DNA of 64,000 nucleotides from positions 1,364,001 through 1,428,000 of the forward strand of contig NZ_JBCNLP010000001.1 of assembly GCF_039595395.1 (NCBI RefSeq), written 5' to 3'. Origin of the DNA: Novosphingobium sp. Its GTDB lineage: Bacteria; Pseudomonadota; Alphaproteobacteria; Sphingomonadales; Sphingomonadaceae. Below, piece by piece: positions 43,306 through 52,275 of this stretch (the stretch's first letter is position 1; each line of letters starts with the position of its first letter). Position numbers and translations under genes: made by a program. The notes under the pieces are model-generated. The model did no database searches. It had not been told where the DNA came from and was given only the letters and a program-made list of their open reading frames with translations.

Positions 43306-44499
43306 ATGTCCGAAACTCTGGTCGGTCCCCCCGCCGTCCGTTCGTCTGCCGCCTCGGCGCTTCCCACGCTGGCGATGGCGGCGGCCACCGGCATGGGGGT
43401 GGCGAACATCTATTACAACCAGCCGATGCTGGGCCTGATCGAGCGCGATATGCCCGGTCCGCTGTCGGCCATGCTGCCGATGGTGACCCAGTTGGGCTAT
43501 GCGCTGGGGCTGGTGCTGCTGGTGCCGCTGGGCGATCTGCTGGAGCGGCGGCGGCTGATCGTCGTGCAGTTTCTGGCGCTGGCTGTGGCGCTGGGCCTGC
43601 TCGCGGCGGCGCCTGATGCTGGGCTGCTGCTGGTGGCGGCCGCGGCGGTCGGGGCGCTCTCGACCGTGGCGCAGCAGATCGTGCCTTTCGCGGCGCATCT
43701 GGCCAGCCCGGAGAAGCGCGGCGCGGTGGTGGGCACGGTGATGTCGGGCCTGCTGGCGGGCATTCTGCTCAGCCGCACGCTGGCCGGGGTGATCTCGGCG
43801 CATGCGGGGTGGCGGGCGATGTTCGTGCTGGCGGTGCCGGTGGCGCTGCTGGCTGGCGGGCTGATGCGCTGGCGCCTGCCGCGCAGCCAGCCCGAGGCCG
43901 GGCTGGGTTATGGCGCGCTGCTGATCTCGATGGAGAAGCTGTGGCGCGAATTTGCCGATCTGCGCATCAGCGCCATCACGCAGGCGCTGATTTTCGGTGC
44001 CTTTTCGGCCTTCTGGTCGATGCTGGCGCTGCATCTGCAGGAGCCGCGCTATGGGCTGGGCGCAGCCACGGCGGGGCTGTTCGGGGTGATAGGGCTGGTC
44101 GGCGTGGGCGCCGCGCCTCTGGCCGGGCGCGTGGCGGACAGGCACGGGCCCCGCCCGATGATCGTGGCGGGCGCGCTGACAGTGCTGGGTGGCTGGCTTA
44201 TCCTGCGCCTGTGGGACACGCTGGCGGGGATGGTCGTGGGGGTGATCCTGCTCGATTTCGGGGTGCAGATCGCGCTGATCTCGAACCAGCATATCGTCTA
44301 TGCGCTGCGGCCCGAGGCGCGCTCGCGGCTCAACACGGTCTTCATGTCGGTGATGTTTCTGGGCGGTGCTCTGGGCTCGGCGGGAGCCGCCTGGGGCTGG
44401 GAGCATGCCGGCTGGGCGGGGGTTGCGCTGATCGGGCTGGCCGCTTCGGGTGGAGCGGCGGCGGTGCAGTTGATCTTTGCCCGTAAAATACGTGGGTGA
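43306..44499 (+). CDS. MFS transporter (DHA1/YgaY-like)
   Basis: A protein of about 397 residues with 12 hydrophobic segments. The family signature ANIYYNQPMLGLIERDM near residue 35 is typical of the YgaY/DHA1-type MFS group; the cytoplasmic loop motif PLGDLLERRRLIV lies near residue 75 and GRVADRHGPRP after the sixth helix pair. AGGAA precedes the ATG at 43306; an ATG at 43297 is an alternative. The cargo is unknown. An EcfG promoter for cfa lies after its stop. Confidence 0.88.
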   Translation: MSETLVGPPAVRSSAASALPTLAMAAATGMGVANIYYNQPMLGLIERDMPGPLSAMLPMVTQLGYALGLVLLVPLGDLLERRRLIVVQFLALAVALGLLAAAPDAGLLLVAAAAVGALSTVAQQIVPFAAHLASPEKRGAVVGTVMSGLLAGILLSRTLAGVISAHAGWRAMFVLAVPVALLAGGLMRWRLPRSQPEAGLGYGALLISMEKLWREFADLRISAITQALIFGAFSAFWSMLALHLQEPRYGLGAATAGLFGVIGLVGVGAAPLAGRVADRHGPRPMIVAGALTVLGGWLILRLWDTLAGMVVGVILLDFGVQIALISNQHIVYALRPEARSRLNTVFMSVMFLGGALGSAGAAWGWEHAGWAGVALIGLAASGGAAAVQLIFARKIRG

Positions 44500-44526
44500 T
44501 ACTTAGGTAGGCGTTGACGTTCACCG

Positions 44527-44551
44527 GGAACGGATCATCTTTTTCATCGTT
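44527..44551 (+). promoter_or_regulatory. EcfG-type promoter of cfa
   Basis: GGAAC (44527-44531), a 16-bp spacer and CGTT (44548-44551) lie 35 bp before the cfa ATG at 44587. This is the textbook EcfG consensus. Confidence 0.8.
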
Positions 44552-44586
44552 GTTCACTGGGGGTTTTGGAAAGGAAGGGAACAGGC

Positions 44587-45864
44587 ATGTGGTTGCTTGA
44601 TCGTTTGTTGCGCCGTCTGATCCGTAATGGATCGCTGCAGATCACCAATGCGGACGGCCGCGTTTACGATTACGGGCAACCCAGTCAGAACCCTATCCGC
44701 CTGACCTTCACCGACAAGCGCACCGCTAACCACATCGCCCGCTATCCCTCGCTGGGCGCGGGTGAGGCCTATATGCGCGGCTGGATGGTCGTCGAATGCC
44801 CGCATGACATCCGCGATCTGGTGCTGATGTTCAGCGCCGAGGCGCGCGCCGCCAAGACCCATATGGAAGCGCCGGGCAAGCTGCGCAGTCTGGTCGACAA
44901 GATCGGCTGGTGGGCTGACCAGTTCAACTATCGCAAGCGCGCCAGCAGCAATGTGCGCCATCACTACGACCTCAATCGCCAGTTCTATGAGCTGTTCCTC
45001 GATGAGGACCGGCAATACACCATGGCCTATTTCGCCGATGACAAAGCCACGCTGGAACGCGCCCAGCTTGAGAAAAAGGCACTGATCGCCGCCAAGCTGA
45101 ATCTGCCCACCGACGGCAGCGCGCAGGGCATGCGGGTGCTGGACATCGGTTGCGGCTGGGGCGGGCTGGGGCTCTATCTCAACCGCCATTACGGCTGCGA
45201 GGTGCTGGGCATCTCTTTGGCGCCCGATCAGGTGAAATTCGCACAGGAACGCGCCGAGGCGGCGGGCGTGGCCGACAAGGTGCGTTTCGAGCTGATCGAT
45301 TACCGCGATCTGAAGGACCAGTTCGACCGCATCACCAGCGTTGGCATGATCGAGCATGTCGGCGCGCGCCATTTCGGCGAATATTTCGGCCATACCTTCG
45401 ACCGGCTGAAGGACGACGGGGTGATGCTGACCCATACCATCGGGCGCACGGGCGGGCCGGGCTTCACCGATGCCTGGACGCGCAACTACATCTTCCCCGG
45501 CGGCTATATCCCGGCGATGAGCGAGTTGGTGAAAGCCATCGAGCGCAGCGGCTGGCAATTGGCCGATGTGGAGATCCTGCGCTATCATTACGGCCATACG
45601 CTGGCCGAATGGTATCGCCGCACCACGCTGCATTCCAAGGAGATCATCGAACTGTATGATGAGGAATTGCTGCGCATGTGGCAGTTCTATCTGGCCGGGG
45701 CCGAGCAGGCCTTCCGCAACGACCAGATGGTCAATTTCCATATCCAGAGCGTGAAGCGTCAGGATGTGCTGCCGATGACCCGCGATTACATCGCCACCGA
45801 AATGCAGCGGCTGATCGGGCAGGAAGCCCCGCCGCAATGGCATCTGGCGCCCAGGGTTGCCTGA
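44587..45864 (+). CDS. cfa: Cyclopropane-fatty-acyl-phospholipid synthase
   Basis: A 425-residue S-adenosylmethionine-dependent enzyme that adds a methylene bridge to unsaturated membrane lipid chains under stress. The SAM-binding motif VLDIGCGWGGLGLYL lies near residue 190, followed by GISLAPDQVKFAQERA. Family residues include MIEHVGARHFGEYF near residue 260 and NYIFPGGYIP near residue 305; an N-terminal lipid-binding domain precedes. AAGGAAGGGA lies before the ATG at 44587. An exact EcfG promoter precedes the gene and a strong hairpin follows. Confidence 0.96.
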   Translation: MWLLDRLLRRLIRNGSLQITNADGRVYDYGQPSQNPIRLTFTDKRTANHIARYPSLGAGEAYMRGWMVVECPHDIRDLVLMFSAEARAAKTHMEAPGKLRSLVDKIGWWADQFNYRKRASSNVRHHYDLNRQFYELFLDEDRQYTMAYFADDKATLERAQLEKKALIAAKLNLPTDGSAQGMRVLDIGCGWGGLGLYLNRHYGCEVLGISLAPDQVKFAQERAEAAGVADKVRFELIDYRDLKDQFDRITSVGMIEHVGARHFGEYFGHTFDRLKDDGVMLTHTIGRTGGPGFTDAWTRNYIFPGGYIPAMSELVKAIERSGWQLADVEILRYHYGHTLAEWYRRTTLHSKEIIELYDEELLRMWQFYLAGAEQAFRNDQMVNFHIQSVKRQDVLPMTRDYIATEMQRLIGQEAPPQWHLAPRVA

Positions 45865-45882
45865 ACGTCTGGCCCGGGAAGG

Positions 45883-45907
45883 ATGGCCGGGCGCGATGCC
45901 CGGCCAT
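45883..45907. terminator. Bidirectional hairpin between cfa and the DUF4142 gene
   Basis: The perfect 10-bp arms ATGGCCGGGC and GCCCGGCCAT enclose a 5-nt loop between convergent stop codons. There is no T tract. Confidence 0.55.
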
Positions 45908-45914
45908 AACCACG

Positions 45915-46505
45915 TCAGCTCGTCATCTTGTTGAGCATGGTGATGTGGTCGCGCACCACCGGCACGATGTTGTCGGCCACGACCTTCAACTGGGGGGTAT
46001 CGCCACCGGCGCCATAGCTCTTGTGCAGGGCCAGCGCGGCCTGATGGCCTTCCTTCTGAGCTTCGAGATAGAGCTTGTCGGCATCCTCGCCCTTGGCGGC
46101 CTTGATCGCGTCGAGCTTCTGTTGAAGTTCGGGCGGCAGCACGGGGGCCGGCGCCTTGATGTCCGCCGCCATGGCCGCCTTCTTCACCTTTTCCGTCGAT
46201 TCGGTGTGTGCTGAGATCATCATCTTGGCGAAATTCTCGATCTCGGCGTTTTTGGTGGTCTTGAGGATCGCGCGCGAGGAATCGATCTCGAACTTGTCGC
46301 CCGCGCCCGCCTTCTCCAGATAGGTTTTGGCGTCCGTCACCGGGGCCGTGTCGCTGCCGCTATCGCTGCTGGAGACGGCGGCAGGATTGTCGAGCACCAC
46401 GCCGCTGCTCACCGCATCGGCGGTGGAGGGCGCCTTCTGGCAGGCTGCCAGAGCCAGCGCGGGCAGAATGGCGGGCAGGGTGAACCGGATCAGGGACTTG
46501 TTCAT
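45915..46505 (-). CDS. DUF4142 domain lipoprotein
   Basis: A 196-residue lipoprotein (lipobox LALAAC at about residue 21). The mature part holds the DUF4142 helical bundle: DAKTYLEKAGAGDKFEIDSS, IENFAKMMISAHTESTEKVK, KGEDADKLYLEAQKEGHQAA and VVADNIVPVVRDHITMLNKM. It resembles ferritin-like four-helix proteins with His/Glu residues (GHQAALALH) that might bind metal. AGGAGAG precedes the ATG at 46505. Such proteins are often stress-induced in this class, but no EcfG motif was found upstream. Envelope location. Confidence 0.88.
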   Translation of the reverse strand: MNKSLIRFTLPAILPALALAACQKAPSTADAVSSGVVLDNPAAVSSSDSGSDTAPVTDAKTYLEKAGAGDKFEIDSSRAILKTTKNAEIENFAKMMISAHTESTEKVKKAAMAADIKAPAPVLPPELQQKLDAIKAAKGEDADKLYLEAQKEGHQAALALHKSYGAGGDTPQLKVVADNIVPVVRDHITMLNKMTS

Positions 46506-46692
46506 CACTCTCTCCTATCGTTGTCGGGCGTCGGGGCAGGGCGCAATGCTGCACCCCTGCTGCGTGGCATGCTGCAGGGTGATGGGCTCGATGCAGGTCC
46601 CGAAGGCATGATGGTTCAATGGACGTGAGGGCCAATTGGTCCCGGTGTTTTTCAACCGGCCTGTGGCGCTTTCCGGGCCGGGCCGCGGGTGG

Positions 46693-46845
46693 TCAGTGTC
46701 CGCCGCTGCCCAGCGCCCAGATCAGTGCCATGCCGACAATGGTCGCGCTCAGCCCGACCAGCAGCATCCATCGCACGACACCCGGCGTTGAGCCGCCACG
46801 TGCCTTATCGGTCTCGATATGGATTTGATTGTCGTCGCCTTGCAT
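46693..46845 (-). CDS. Small single-pass membrane protein
   Basis: A 50-residue protein with a polar N terminus (MQGDDNQIHIETDKARGGST) and one transmembrane helix (WMLLVGLSATIVGMALIWAL) ending in SGGH. GGAGACGTCCC, a strong ribosome binding site, precedes the ATG at 46845. No family is recognised; similar short proteins occur in sphingomonads. It lies alone between the DUF4142 and aldo/keto reductase genes on the same strand. Confidence 0.65.
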   Translation of the reverse strand: MQGDDNQIHIETDKARGGSTPGVVRWMLLVGLSATIVGMALIWALGSGGH

Positions 46846-46949
46846 GGGACGTCTCCTCACATGCCTCCCGACAGGTTCCATGTCGGTTACGCCTGAGACG
46901 CCCCAGAGTTTCCTTGCGGTAAAATCGAAGCAGGCAGGGCGCGTGCTGT

Positions 46950-47864
46950 TCAGGGCAAAGCCTCGCCACGCGCCGCCACCAGCACGGCGTACCAGTCCTG
47001 CCGGGTCCAGCGGACCTTCAGCGCATCGATGCCTTCAGCGATGCGCGCGGGGTTCTGCGAGCCGACGATGGGCACGATCCCCGAAGGATGCGCCATCAGC
47101 CAGCCATAGGCCGCCGCCATGCGCGACACGCCCTGATCCCGCGCCACGACATCCAGCGCGGCGGCCACGGCCTGTTCGCGCGGGGTTTGCGGATCGGCGA
47201 GGCGCCCGCCGCCCAGCGGCGACCAGGCCAGCGGGGTCAGCCCCAGCATCATGGCCTGATCCAGCTCGCCATTCTCGATGCAGGTGAGGCGCAGCGGGCT
47301 GATCTCGGGCTGGGTGGCGACCAGTTTGGTGCCGAGGAAATGGTTGAGCGCCGCCGTCTGCGCCACGGTGAAGTTCGACACGCCCAGCGCCCGGATCTTG
47401 CCCGCGGCCACCGCATCGTCGAGCGCGCGTGCCACCTCCTGCGGATGGGCAAGGATATCGGGGCGGTGGACCTGCCACAGGTCGATGGTCTCAACGCCCA
47501 GCCGCGTCAGCGAGGTATCGATCGCCTCGGCCAGATAGGCCGGGCTCTGGTCATAGGGCAGCGGCGGGCGGATGCCGCCCTTGCTGGCCAGCACCATGCG
47601 CTGACGCAGCGCGGGCTCGGCGCGCAGGACTTCGCCCAGCAGGCTTTCGGCGTCGCCAAAGCCGCTCTGGCCGTTGAAGCCATAGATGTCCGCCGTGTCG
47701 AGCAGGGTGATCCCGGCATCCAGCGCGGCATGCACGCGGCGCGCGGCCTGCTCTGCGGTGGTGCCGCCCTCGGTCAGCCGCCACATGCCCCAGGCGATGG
47801 GGGAGATGGCAAGGCCGCTGTCACCCAGCGGACGCGAGGCGGGGGGCGGGGGCAGCAGGCTCAT
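46950..47864 (-). CDS. Aldo/keto reductase
   Basis: A 304-residue NADPH-dependent oxidoreductase with the TIM-barrel pattern: LLDTADIYGFNGQSGFGDAE near residue 55 (catalytic Asp and Tyr), LASKGGIRPPLPYD (Lys), LWQVHRPDILAHP (His) and RALGVSNFTVAQTAALNHFL. It resembles YdhF-type reductases. The ATG at 47864 is preceded by AAGGA. The gene is divergent from the TetR gene, 142 bp away, and may be under its control. Substrate unknown. Confidence 0.92.
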   Translation of the reverse strand: MSLLPPPPASRPLGDSGLAISPIAWGMWRLTEGGTTAEQAARRVHAALDAGITLLDTADIYGFNGQSGFGDAESLLGEVLRAEPALRQRMVLASKGGIRPPLPYDQSPAYLAEAIDTSLTRLGVETIDLWQVHRPDILAHPQEVARALDDAVAAGKIRALGVSNFTVAQTAALNHFLGTKLVATQPEISPLRLTCIENGELDQAMMLGLTPLAWSPLGGGRLADPQTPREQAVAAALDVVARDQGVSRMAAAYGWLMAHPSGIVPIVGSQNPARIAEGIDALKVRWTRQDWYAVLVAARGEALP

Positions 47865-48006
47865 GGTGACGGCATCCTTGATGGTGATGGTGTGGGCGAT
47901 AAGGGCCGGGCCTGGCTCTCGCAAGCTGCCCGGCATATGAATAGGCATGCGGCGCAGATGCGTGATGATCTTGCGCCGCGCGCCGCAAAGCGCCACAGTT
48001 CGCGGC

Positions 48007-48675
48007 ATGACCCAAGCCAAGCCCGCCAAGCCGGAGCAGACCGCGCCTCGCCGGCGCCAGCCCGTGCAATTGCGCGCCGAGGAGACCCGCGCGCGCATCC
48101 TGCAAAAGGCACGCGATGCCTTTGCCGAGCTGGGCTTCGAGGGCGCCAGCATCCGCGACATCGCGCGCGAGGCGGGGGTGACCCATTCGATGATCACCTA
48201 TCATTTCGGCACCAAGGACGAGCTGTGGCGCGAGGCGGTGCGCGACATGTTCGCCCTGATCGAGCAGCAGGTGACCGCCGAGGACATCTATGAGGCGGAC
48301 CTTGATCCGGTGGAGCGCTTCCGCCGCCAGATGCGCCGCTACACGCGTTATTGCGCGCAGCATCCCGAGCATGCGCGCATCACCATCGCCGAAACCATCC
48401 GGGGCGGGCCGCGCCTGCAATGGATGATCGAGACTTTCGTGAAGCAGAACCACGCCGGTTTCACCCCTCAGCTTCATGCGCTGATGGAGGCCGGAGTGCT
48501 GCCCAAGGTGCAGCCGGAATCGCTGCATTACGCCATTGTCGGCATGGCGCAGTTGCCCTTTGTGCTGGCGCATGAGGCGCAGGGCGCCTTTGGCTATGAC
48601 TTCACCGACGAGCAGGCGATCAACCGCCATGCCGATGCCATTCTGGCGATTTTGCTGCGACCGAACGAAGGCTGA
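48007..48675 (+). CDS. TetR family transcriptional regulator
   Basis: A 222-residue repressor. The helix-turn-helix lies at residues 22-70 (RILQKARDAFAELGFEGASI; RDIAREAGVTHSMITYHF), followed by a helical ligand-binding domain (FRRQMRRYTRYCAQHPEHAR; TIRGGPRLQWMIETFV) of the TetR_C type seen in AcrR/RutR-like proteins. A near-perfect operator dyad lies right after its stop, before the beta-glucosidase gene, so it probably represses that gene and perhaps the divergent reductase gene. The inducer may be a sugar or plant glycoside; that is a guess. Confidence 0.9.
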   Translation: MTQAKPAKPEQTAPRRRQPVQLRAEETRARILQKARDAFAELGFEGASIRDIAREAGVTHSMITYHFGTKDELWREAVRDMFALIEQQVTAEDIYEADLDPVERFRRQMRRYTRYCAQHPEHARITIAETIRGGPRLQWMIETFVKQNHAGFTPQLHALMEAGVLPKVQPESLHYAIVGMAQLPFVLAHEAQGAFGYDFTDEQAINRHADAILAILLRPNEG

Positions 48676-48685
48676 GCAAGGCCGG

Positions 48686-48713
48686 TTGACAAAATCATCC
48701 GACTGGATGATTT
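48686..48713 (+). promoter_or_regulatory. Promoter with TetR operator before the beta-glucosidase gene
   Basis: A -35 element TTGACA (48686-48691) is followed directly by the perfect dyad AAATCATCC-GACT-GGATGATTT (48692-48713). The dyad covers the spacer and -10 area, an ideal repressor site for the adjacent TetR protein. Confidence 0.7.
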
Positions 48714-48823
48714 CTGTCGGCAAGACATAACAAGGGAGAGATCGGCGGGCTTCTCCGCGCCCATGCGGCGCGGCCGGGCCGTCCCTTTTCCGCGCTGTCA
48801 CGTCTCGACATAAGGATTGCAGC

Positions 48824-51031
48824 ATGATGAAAAAGCATGTGTCTCACGCCGCGCGTTTCGGTGTGGCGCTGATCGCCCTGGCCAGCGCGGGCGTGGCCAT
48901 GGCCGCCGCCAGTGATGCCGAGCAGCGCGCCGCCGCGACGGTCAAGGCGATGACGCCTGAAGAAAAGACCGTGCTGACTCACGGCATCATGCCGCTGCCC
49001 ATCGTGCCCAATGCGCCGCCGCCACCTCCGGGCGCGATCATCGGCGCGGGCTTTGTGCCCGGCATTGATCGCCTGTCTGTGCCCGCGCTGAAGGAAAGCG
49101 ACGCCTCGCTGGGCGTTGCCTATGTGATGGGCCTGCGCAAGGATGGGGCGACCGCTCTGCCCAGCGGCGTGGCCATGGCCGCAAGCTGGAACCCCGAATT
49201 GCTGCGCGCAGGCGGCGCGATGATCGGCGGCGAGGCCCGCGCCAAGGGCTTCAACGTGCTGCTGGCGGGCGGCACCAATCTGACGCGCGATCCGCGCAAT
49301 GGCCGCACCTTCGAATATCTCTCGGAAGATCCGCTGCTCTCGGGCGTGCTGGTGGGCAATGCCATCGCGGGCATCCAGTCGAACCACATCATCTCCACCA
49401 TCAAGCACTTCGCGCTGAATGGTCAGGAAACCGGCCGCAAATTCGCCGATGTGAAGATCGGTGAGGCCGCCGCGCGCGAAAGCGAGCTGCTGGCCTTCAA
49501 GATCGGCATTGAGACCGGCAATCCGGGCTCGGTGATGTGCTCCTACAACCGCGTGCGCGGCGAGCAGGCCTGCGCCAGCGACTATCTGCTGAACACCGTG
49601 CTGAAGAAGGACTGGCGCTACAAGGGCTTCGTCATGTCCGACTGGGGCGCGGTGCCGGGGCTGGATGCGGCGATCAAGGGCCTCGACCAGCAGTCGGGCG
49701 AGCAGCTCGATCCGGGCGTCTTCTTTGCCGACAAGCTGGCCGCCGCCGCGAAAAGCGATCCGGCCTATGCCGCCCGCCTCGACGACATGAACAAGCGCAT
49801 CCTCTGGGCGATCTACGACAACGGCCTCGACAAGAACCCGGCCACCCCCGGCGGCGCGATCGACTTCAAGGCCAACAGCGCCGTCTCGCTGGAAACCGCC
49901 AAGCAGGGCATCGTCCTGCTGCGCAACACGGGCAATGCCCTGCCGCTGGCCAAGACGGCGCAGCATATCGCGGTGATCGGCGGCTATGCCGATACCGGCG
50001 TGCTGTCGGGCGCCGGTTCCAGCCAGGTGCAGGGCAAGGATGGCCCCGCAGCGGTCATCCCGCTGGGCGGCACCGGCCCATGGGCGTCCTTCATCGCCGA
50101 GCAGTATCACCGCTCGGCCCCGGTCGATGCGATCAAGGCGCTGGCCCCTCAGGCCGAGGTGAACTTCCGCACCGGCACCTACATTTCCGACGCTGTCGCC
50201 GCCGCCAAGAAGGCTGACGTCGCCATCGTCTTCGCCACCAAATGGGCGTCCGAAGGCCTCGATCAGGCCGACCTCACCCTGCCGCGCGGTCAGGATGCGC
50301 TGATCGAGGCTGTCGCCGCCGCCAATCCGCACACCATCGTCGTGCTGGAAACCGGCAACCCCGTGCTGATGCCCTGGCTCGACAAGACCGCCGCCGTGGT
50401 CGAGGCATGGTTCCCCGGCGCGCGTGGCGGCGAGGCCATCGCCAGCGTGCTCTTCGGTGACACCAACCCCTCGGGCCGCCTGCCGATCACCTTCCCGGCC
50501 AGCGAGAGCCAGCTCCCCCGCGCCAAGGTCGACGGCTACGACAAGTATGACCCGAACTTCTCCGGCGATGCACCCAGCAAGGACGCCCAACTCCACGTCG
50601 ATTACGACATCGAGGGTTCCGACGTCGGCTATCGCTGGTTCGCCCGCCAGAAGGCCACGCCGCTGTTCCCCTTCGGCTTCGGCCTGAGCTACACCAGCTT
50701 TACCGGCAGCGGCCTGAAGACCGATGGCCACAAAGCCAGCTTCACCCTTGCCAACACCGGCCAGCGCGCGGGCGCCACAGTGGGGCAGGTCTATCTGGTG
50801 AGCCGCAACGGCCAGCCGCTGCGCCGCCTTGTCGGGTTCAAGCGGGTGGATCTGGCGGCGGGGGCTTCGGCTCCGGTGGCGGTGTCGATCGATCAGCGTC
50901 TGCTGGCTGACTGGAAGGATGGCGGTTGGTCGCTGCCTGCCGGTGAGTATGGCTTTGCTCTGGGCGAGAACGCCGAGGCTCTGGGGCAGGTCGTGACCGT
51001 GAAGGTCAAGGCTGCGCGTTGGAAGGATTAA
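48824..51031 (+). CDS. GH3 family beta-glucosidase, exported
   Basis: A 735-residue enzyme with a signal peptide (ALIALASAGVAMAAA at the end). GH3 features are SDASLGVAYVMGLRKDGATA near residue 90, KHFALNGQETGR near residue 200 and nucleophile Asp in GFVMSDWGAVPG near residue 270. A C-terminal alpha/beta sandwich follows (LLRNTGNALPLAK), then a fibronectin-III-like domain starting near FPFGFGLSYTSF. It hydrolyses beta-glucosides in the periplasm or outside. AAGGA precedes the ATG at 48824. It is probably regulated by the upstream TetR protein. Repeat element E follows. Confidence 0.94.
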   Translation: MMKKHVSHAARFGVALIALASAGVAMAAASDAEQRAAATVKAMTPEEKTVLTHGIMPLPIVPNAPPPPPGAIIGAGFVPGIDRLSVPALKESDASLGVAYVMGLRKDGATALPSGVAMAASWNPELLRAGGAMIGGEARAKGFNVLLAGGTNLTRDPRNGRTFEYLSEDPLLSGVLVGNAIAGIQSNHIISTIKHFALNGQETGRKFADVKIGEAAARESELLAFKIGIETGNPGSVMCSYNRVRGEQACASDYLLNTVLKKDWRYKGFVMSDWGAVPGLDAAIKGLDQQSGEQLDPGVFFADKLAAAAKSDPAYAARLDDMNKRILWAIYDNGLDKNPATPGGAIDFKANSAVSLETAKQGIVLLRNTGNALPLAKTAQHIAVIGGYADTGVLSGAGSSQVQGKDGPAAVIPLGGTGPWASFIAEQYHRSAPVDAIKALAPQAEVNFRTGTYISDAVAAAKKADVAIVFATKWASEGLDQADLTLPRGQDALIEAVAAANPHTIVVLETGNPVLMPWLDKTAAVVEAWFPGARGGEAIASVLFGDTNPSGRLPITFPASESQLPRAKVDGYDKYDPNFSGDAPSKDAQLHVDYDIEGSDVGYRWFARQKATPLFPFGFGLSYTSFTGSGLKTDGHKASFTLANTGQRAGATVGQVYLVSRNGQPLRRLVGFKRVDLAAGASAPVAVSIDQRLLADWKDGGWSLPAGEYGFALGENAEALGQVVTVKVKAARWKD

Positions 51032-51047
51032 GGGGAAAAGGGAAAGT

Positions 51048-51271
51048 GCGAGGGGGTTACCCCCTCGCGCTCCCATTTTTTGTCGGCCTTGCGCAAAGGG
51101 TTCGGCCTTGGCGTGAGTTCGCCGCGCCGCAGGCTTTAAATGCTTGTTGTATTTTTCTACCTGCGGCGCCTTACGTCGCGCAGGTGGATAGTCCGGGCAC
51201 AAGGATCGGGTGCCACTGCCTGATCGTCGGAAGACGTAACCGGGGGTGCAGGGGGCGCGGGCGTCCCCTGC
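51048..51271. repeat. Paired-palindrome repeat element E, hybrid ends
   Basis: The left end is the common palindrome GCGAGGGGGT/ACCCCCTCGC (51048-51068) followed by GCTCCCAT. The right end is the other variant, GTCGGAAGACGTAACCGGGG then GCAGGGGGCGC/GCGTCCCCTGC (51248-51271). The interior has CGCCGCAGGCTTTAAAT and CCTGCGGCGCC as in element A. It lies between the convergent beta-glucosidase and XRE-type genes. Confidence 0.75.
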
Positions 51272-51273
51272 TT

Positions 51274-52056
51274 TTATTCTTCCCCTTCTGAAGGCACCAA
51301 AACCACCAGCTTGTAATCGCCCCGCTCCGCCGGATGGAGCGTGTGCTGCCGATAGGCGATCAACCCCTCCACAGGATGCACAAACCCGCGCAGACCACCT
51401 TCGCGCGCCGTCACCGCCTGCCGGTCCCACACTTGCGCGAAAAAGGGGCTTTGCGCTTTCAGCTCTTCCACCAGCGCCTGAGCGCGCGGATCATCCAGCG
51501 TGCGACCGTAATCGGCGCGGAACTCGGCCAGCAGACGGGTGGCTCGGTTTTCCCAATCGGGGATCAGCTCGCGGGCGGTGTCCGCCGTGAAGACGTAGCG
51601 CAGCAGGTTCTTCGGGCCCTTCGCGCCCAGCCAATGGGCGAAGAGCCCTTGCGCGGCCTCGTTCCAGCAGCAGGCGTTCCACAGGCGGTCGAGCCCATAG
51701 GCGGGGTGTTCCAGCAGGCCGACCATCGCCTGCAGCGCATCGGGCGCGTCCGACACGGGCACTGGCGCTGGCGCGTCAGGGTCGCGGCGCCCGGCCAGTT
51801 CGAAGAGATAGGCGCGCTCCGCCGGGGTCAGGGCGAGGGCCATGGCGAGGCGGCGCAGCGCCTCGGGCGAGACGCTGACGTCGCGGCCCTGCTCGATCCA
51901 GGCGCACCATGTGGCGCCGATCCCGGCGCGGGCGGCCAGCTCCTCGCGGCGCAGGCCGGGGGTGCGGCGGCGCGCCGTGGGCATGTCGGGCGCCATGCTT
52001 TCACGATGCGAGCGGATGAATTGGCCCAGCAGGCGGCGTTGCTCCTCGCTCCTCAT
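51274..52056 (-). CDS. XRE-type regulator with MmyB-like ligand-binding domain
   Basis: A 260-residue regulator. An N-terminal helix-turn-helix (RTPGLRREELAARAGIGATW, then CAWIEQGRDVSVSPEALRRL) is followed by an MmyB-type domain with LWNACCWNEAAQGLFAHWLG near residue 125, NLLRYVFTADTARELIPDWE and a C-terminal FVHPVEGLIAYRQHTLHP. MmyB domains bind fatty-acid-like ligands and repress neighbouring dehydrogenases in actinobacteria and others. The ATG at 52056 gives the typical start. No divergent target is adjacent except the PAS kinase. Confidence 0.9.
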   Translation of the reverse strand: MRSEEQRRLLGQFIRSHRESMAPDMPTARRRTPGLRREELAARAGIGATWCAWIEQGRDVSVSPEALRRLAMALALTPAERAYLFELAGRRDPDAPAPVPVSDAPDALQAMVGLLEHPAYGLDRLWNACCWNEAAQGLFAHWLGAKGPKNLLRYVFTADTARELIPDWENRATRLLAEFRADYGRTLDDPRAQALVEELKAQSPFFAQVWDRQAVTAREGGLRGFVHPVEGLIAYRQHTLHPAERGDYKLVVLVPSEGEE

Positions 52057-52275
52057 GGCAGGGCTATAGGCGAGGCCGGGGCGGGGGCCAAGGCATCGTG
52101 ACCGGCATGTTTTGGGCATGCTGACGGAAAGCGCCAAGTTTCGTGGCCCGCATCCTGCTTGGAGGCGCCCTGGCAAGGCTCGACCTTCCTTCACCCGACG
52201 CGAAGTGGTAAAACGGGGCGCTCGGGGGGATGGACTCCGCGCGCTTGCATCGGATCTGTGGGGACAAGTGCGGGC

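Noticed and set aside
46855..46879. GGAAC on the minus strand upstream of the 50-residue membrane protein gene, a possible EcfG promoter
   Set aside because: No CNTT element at 15-18 bp spacing.
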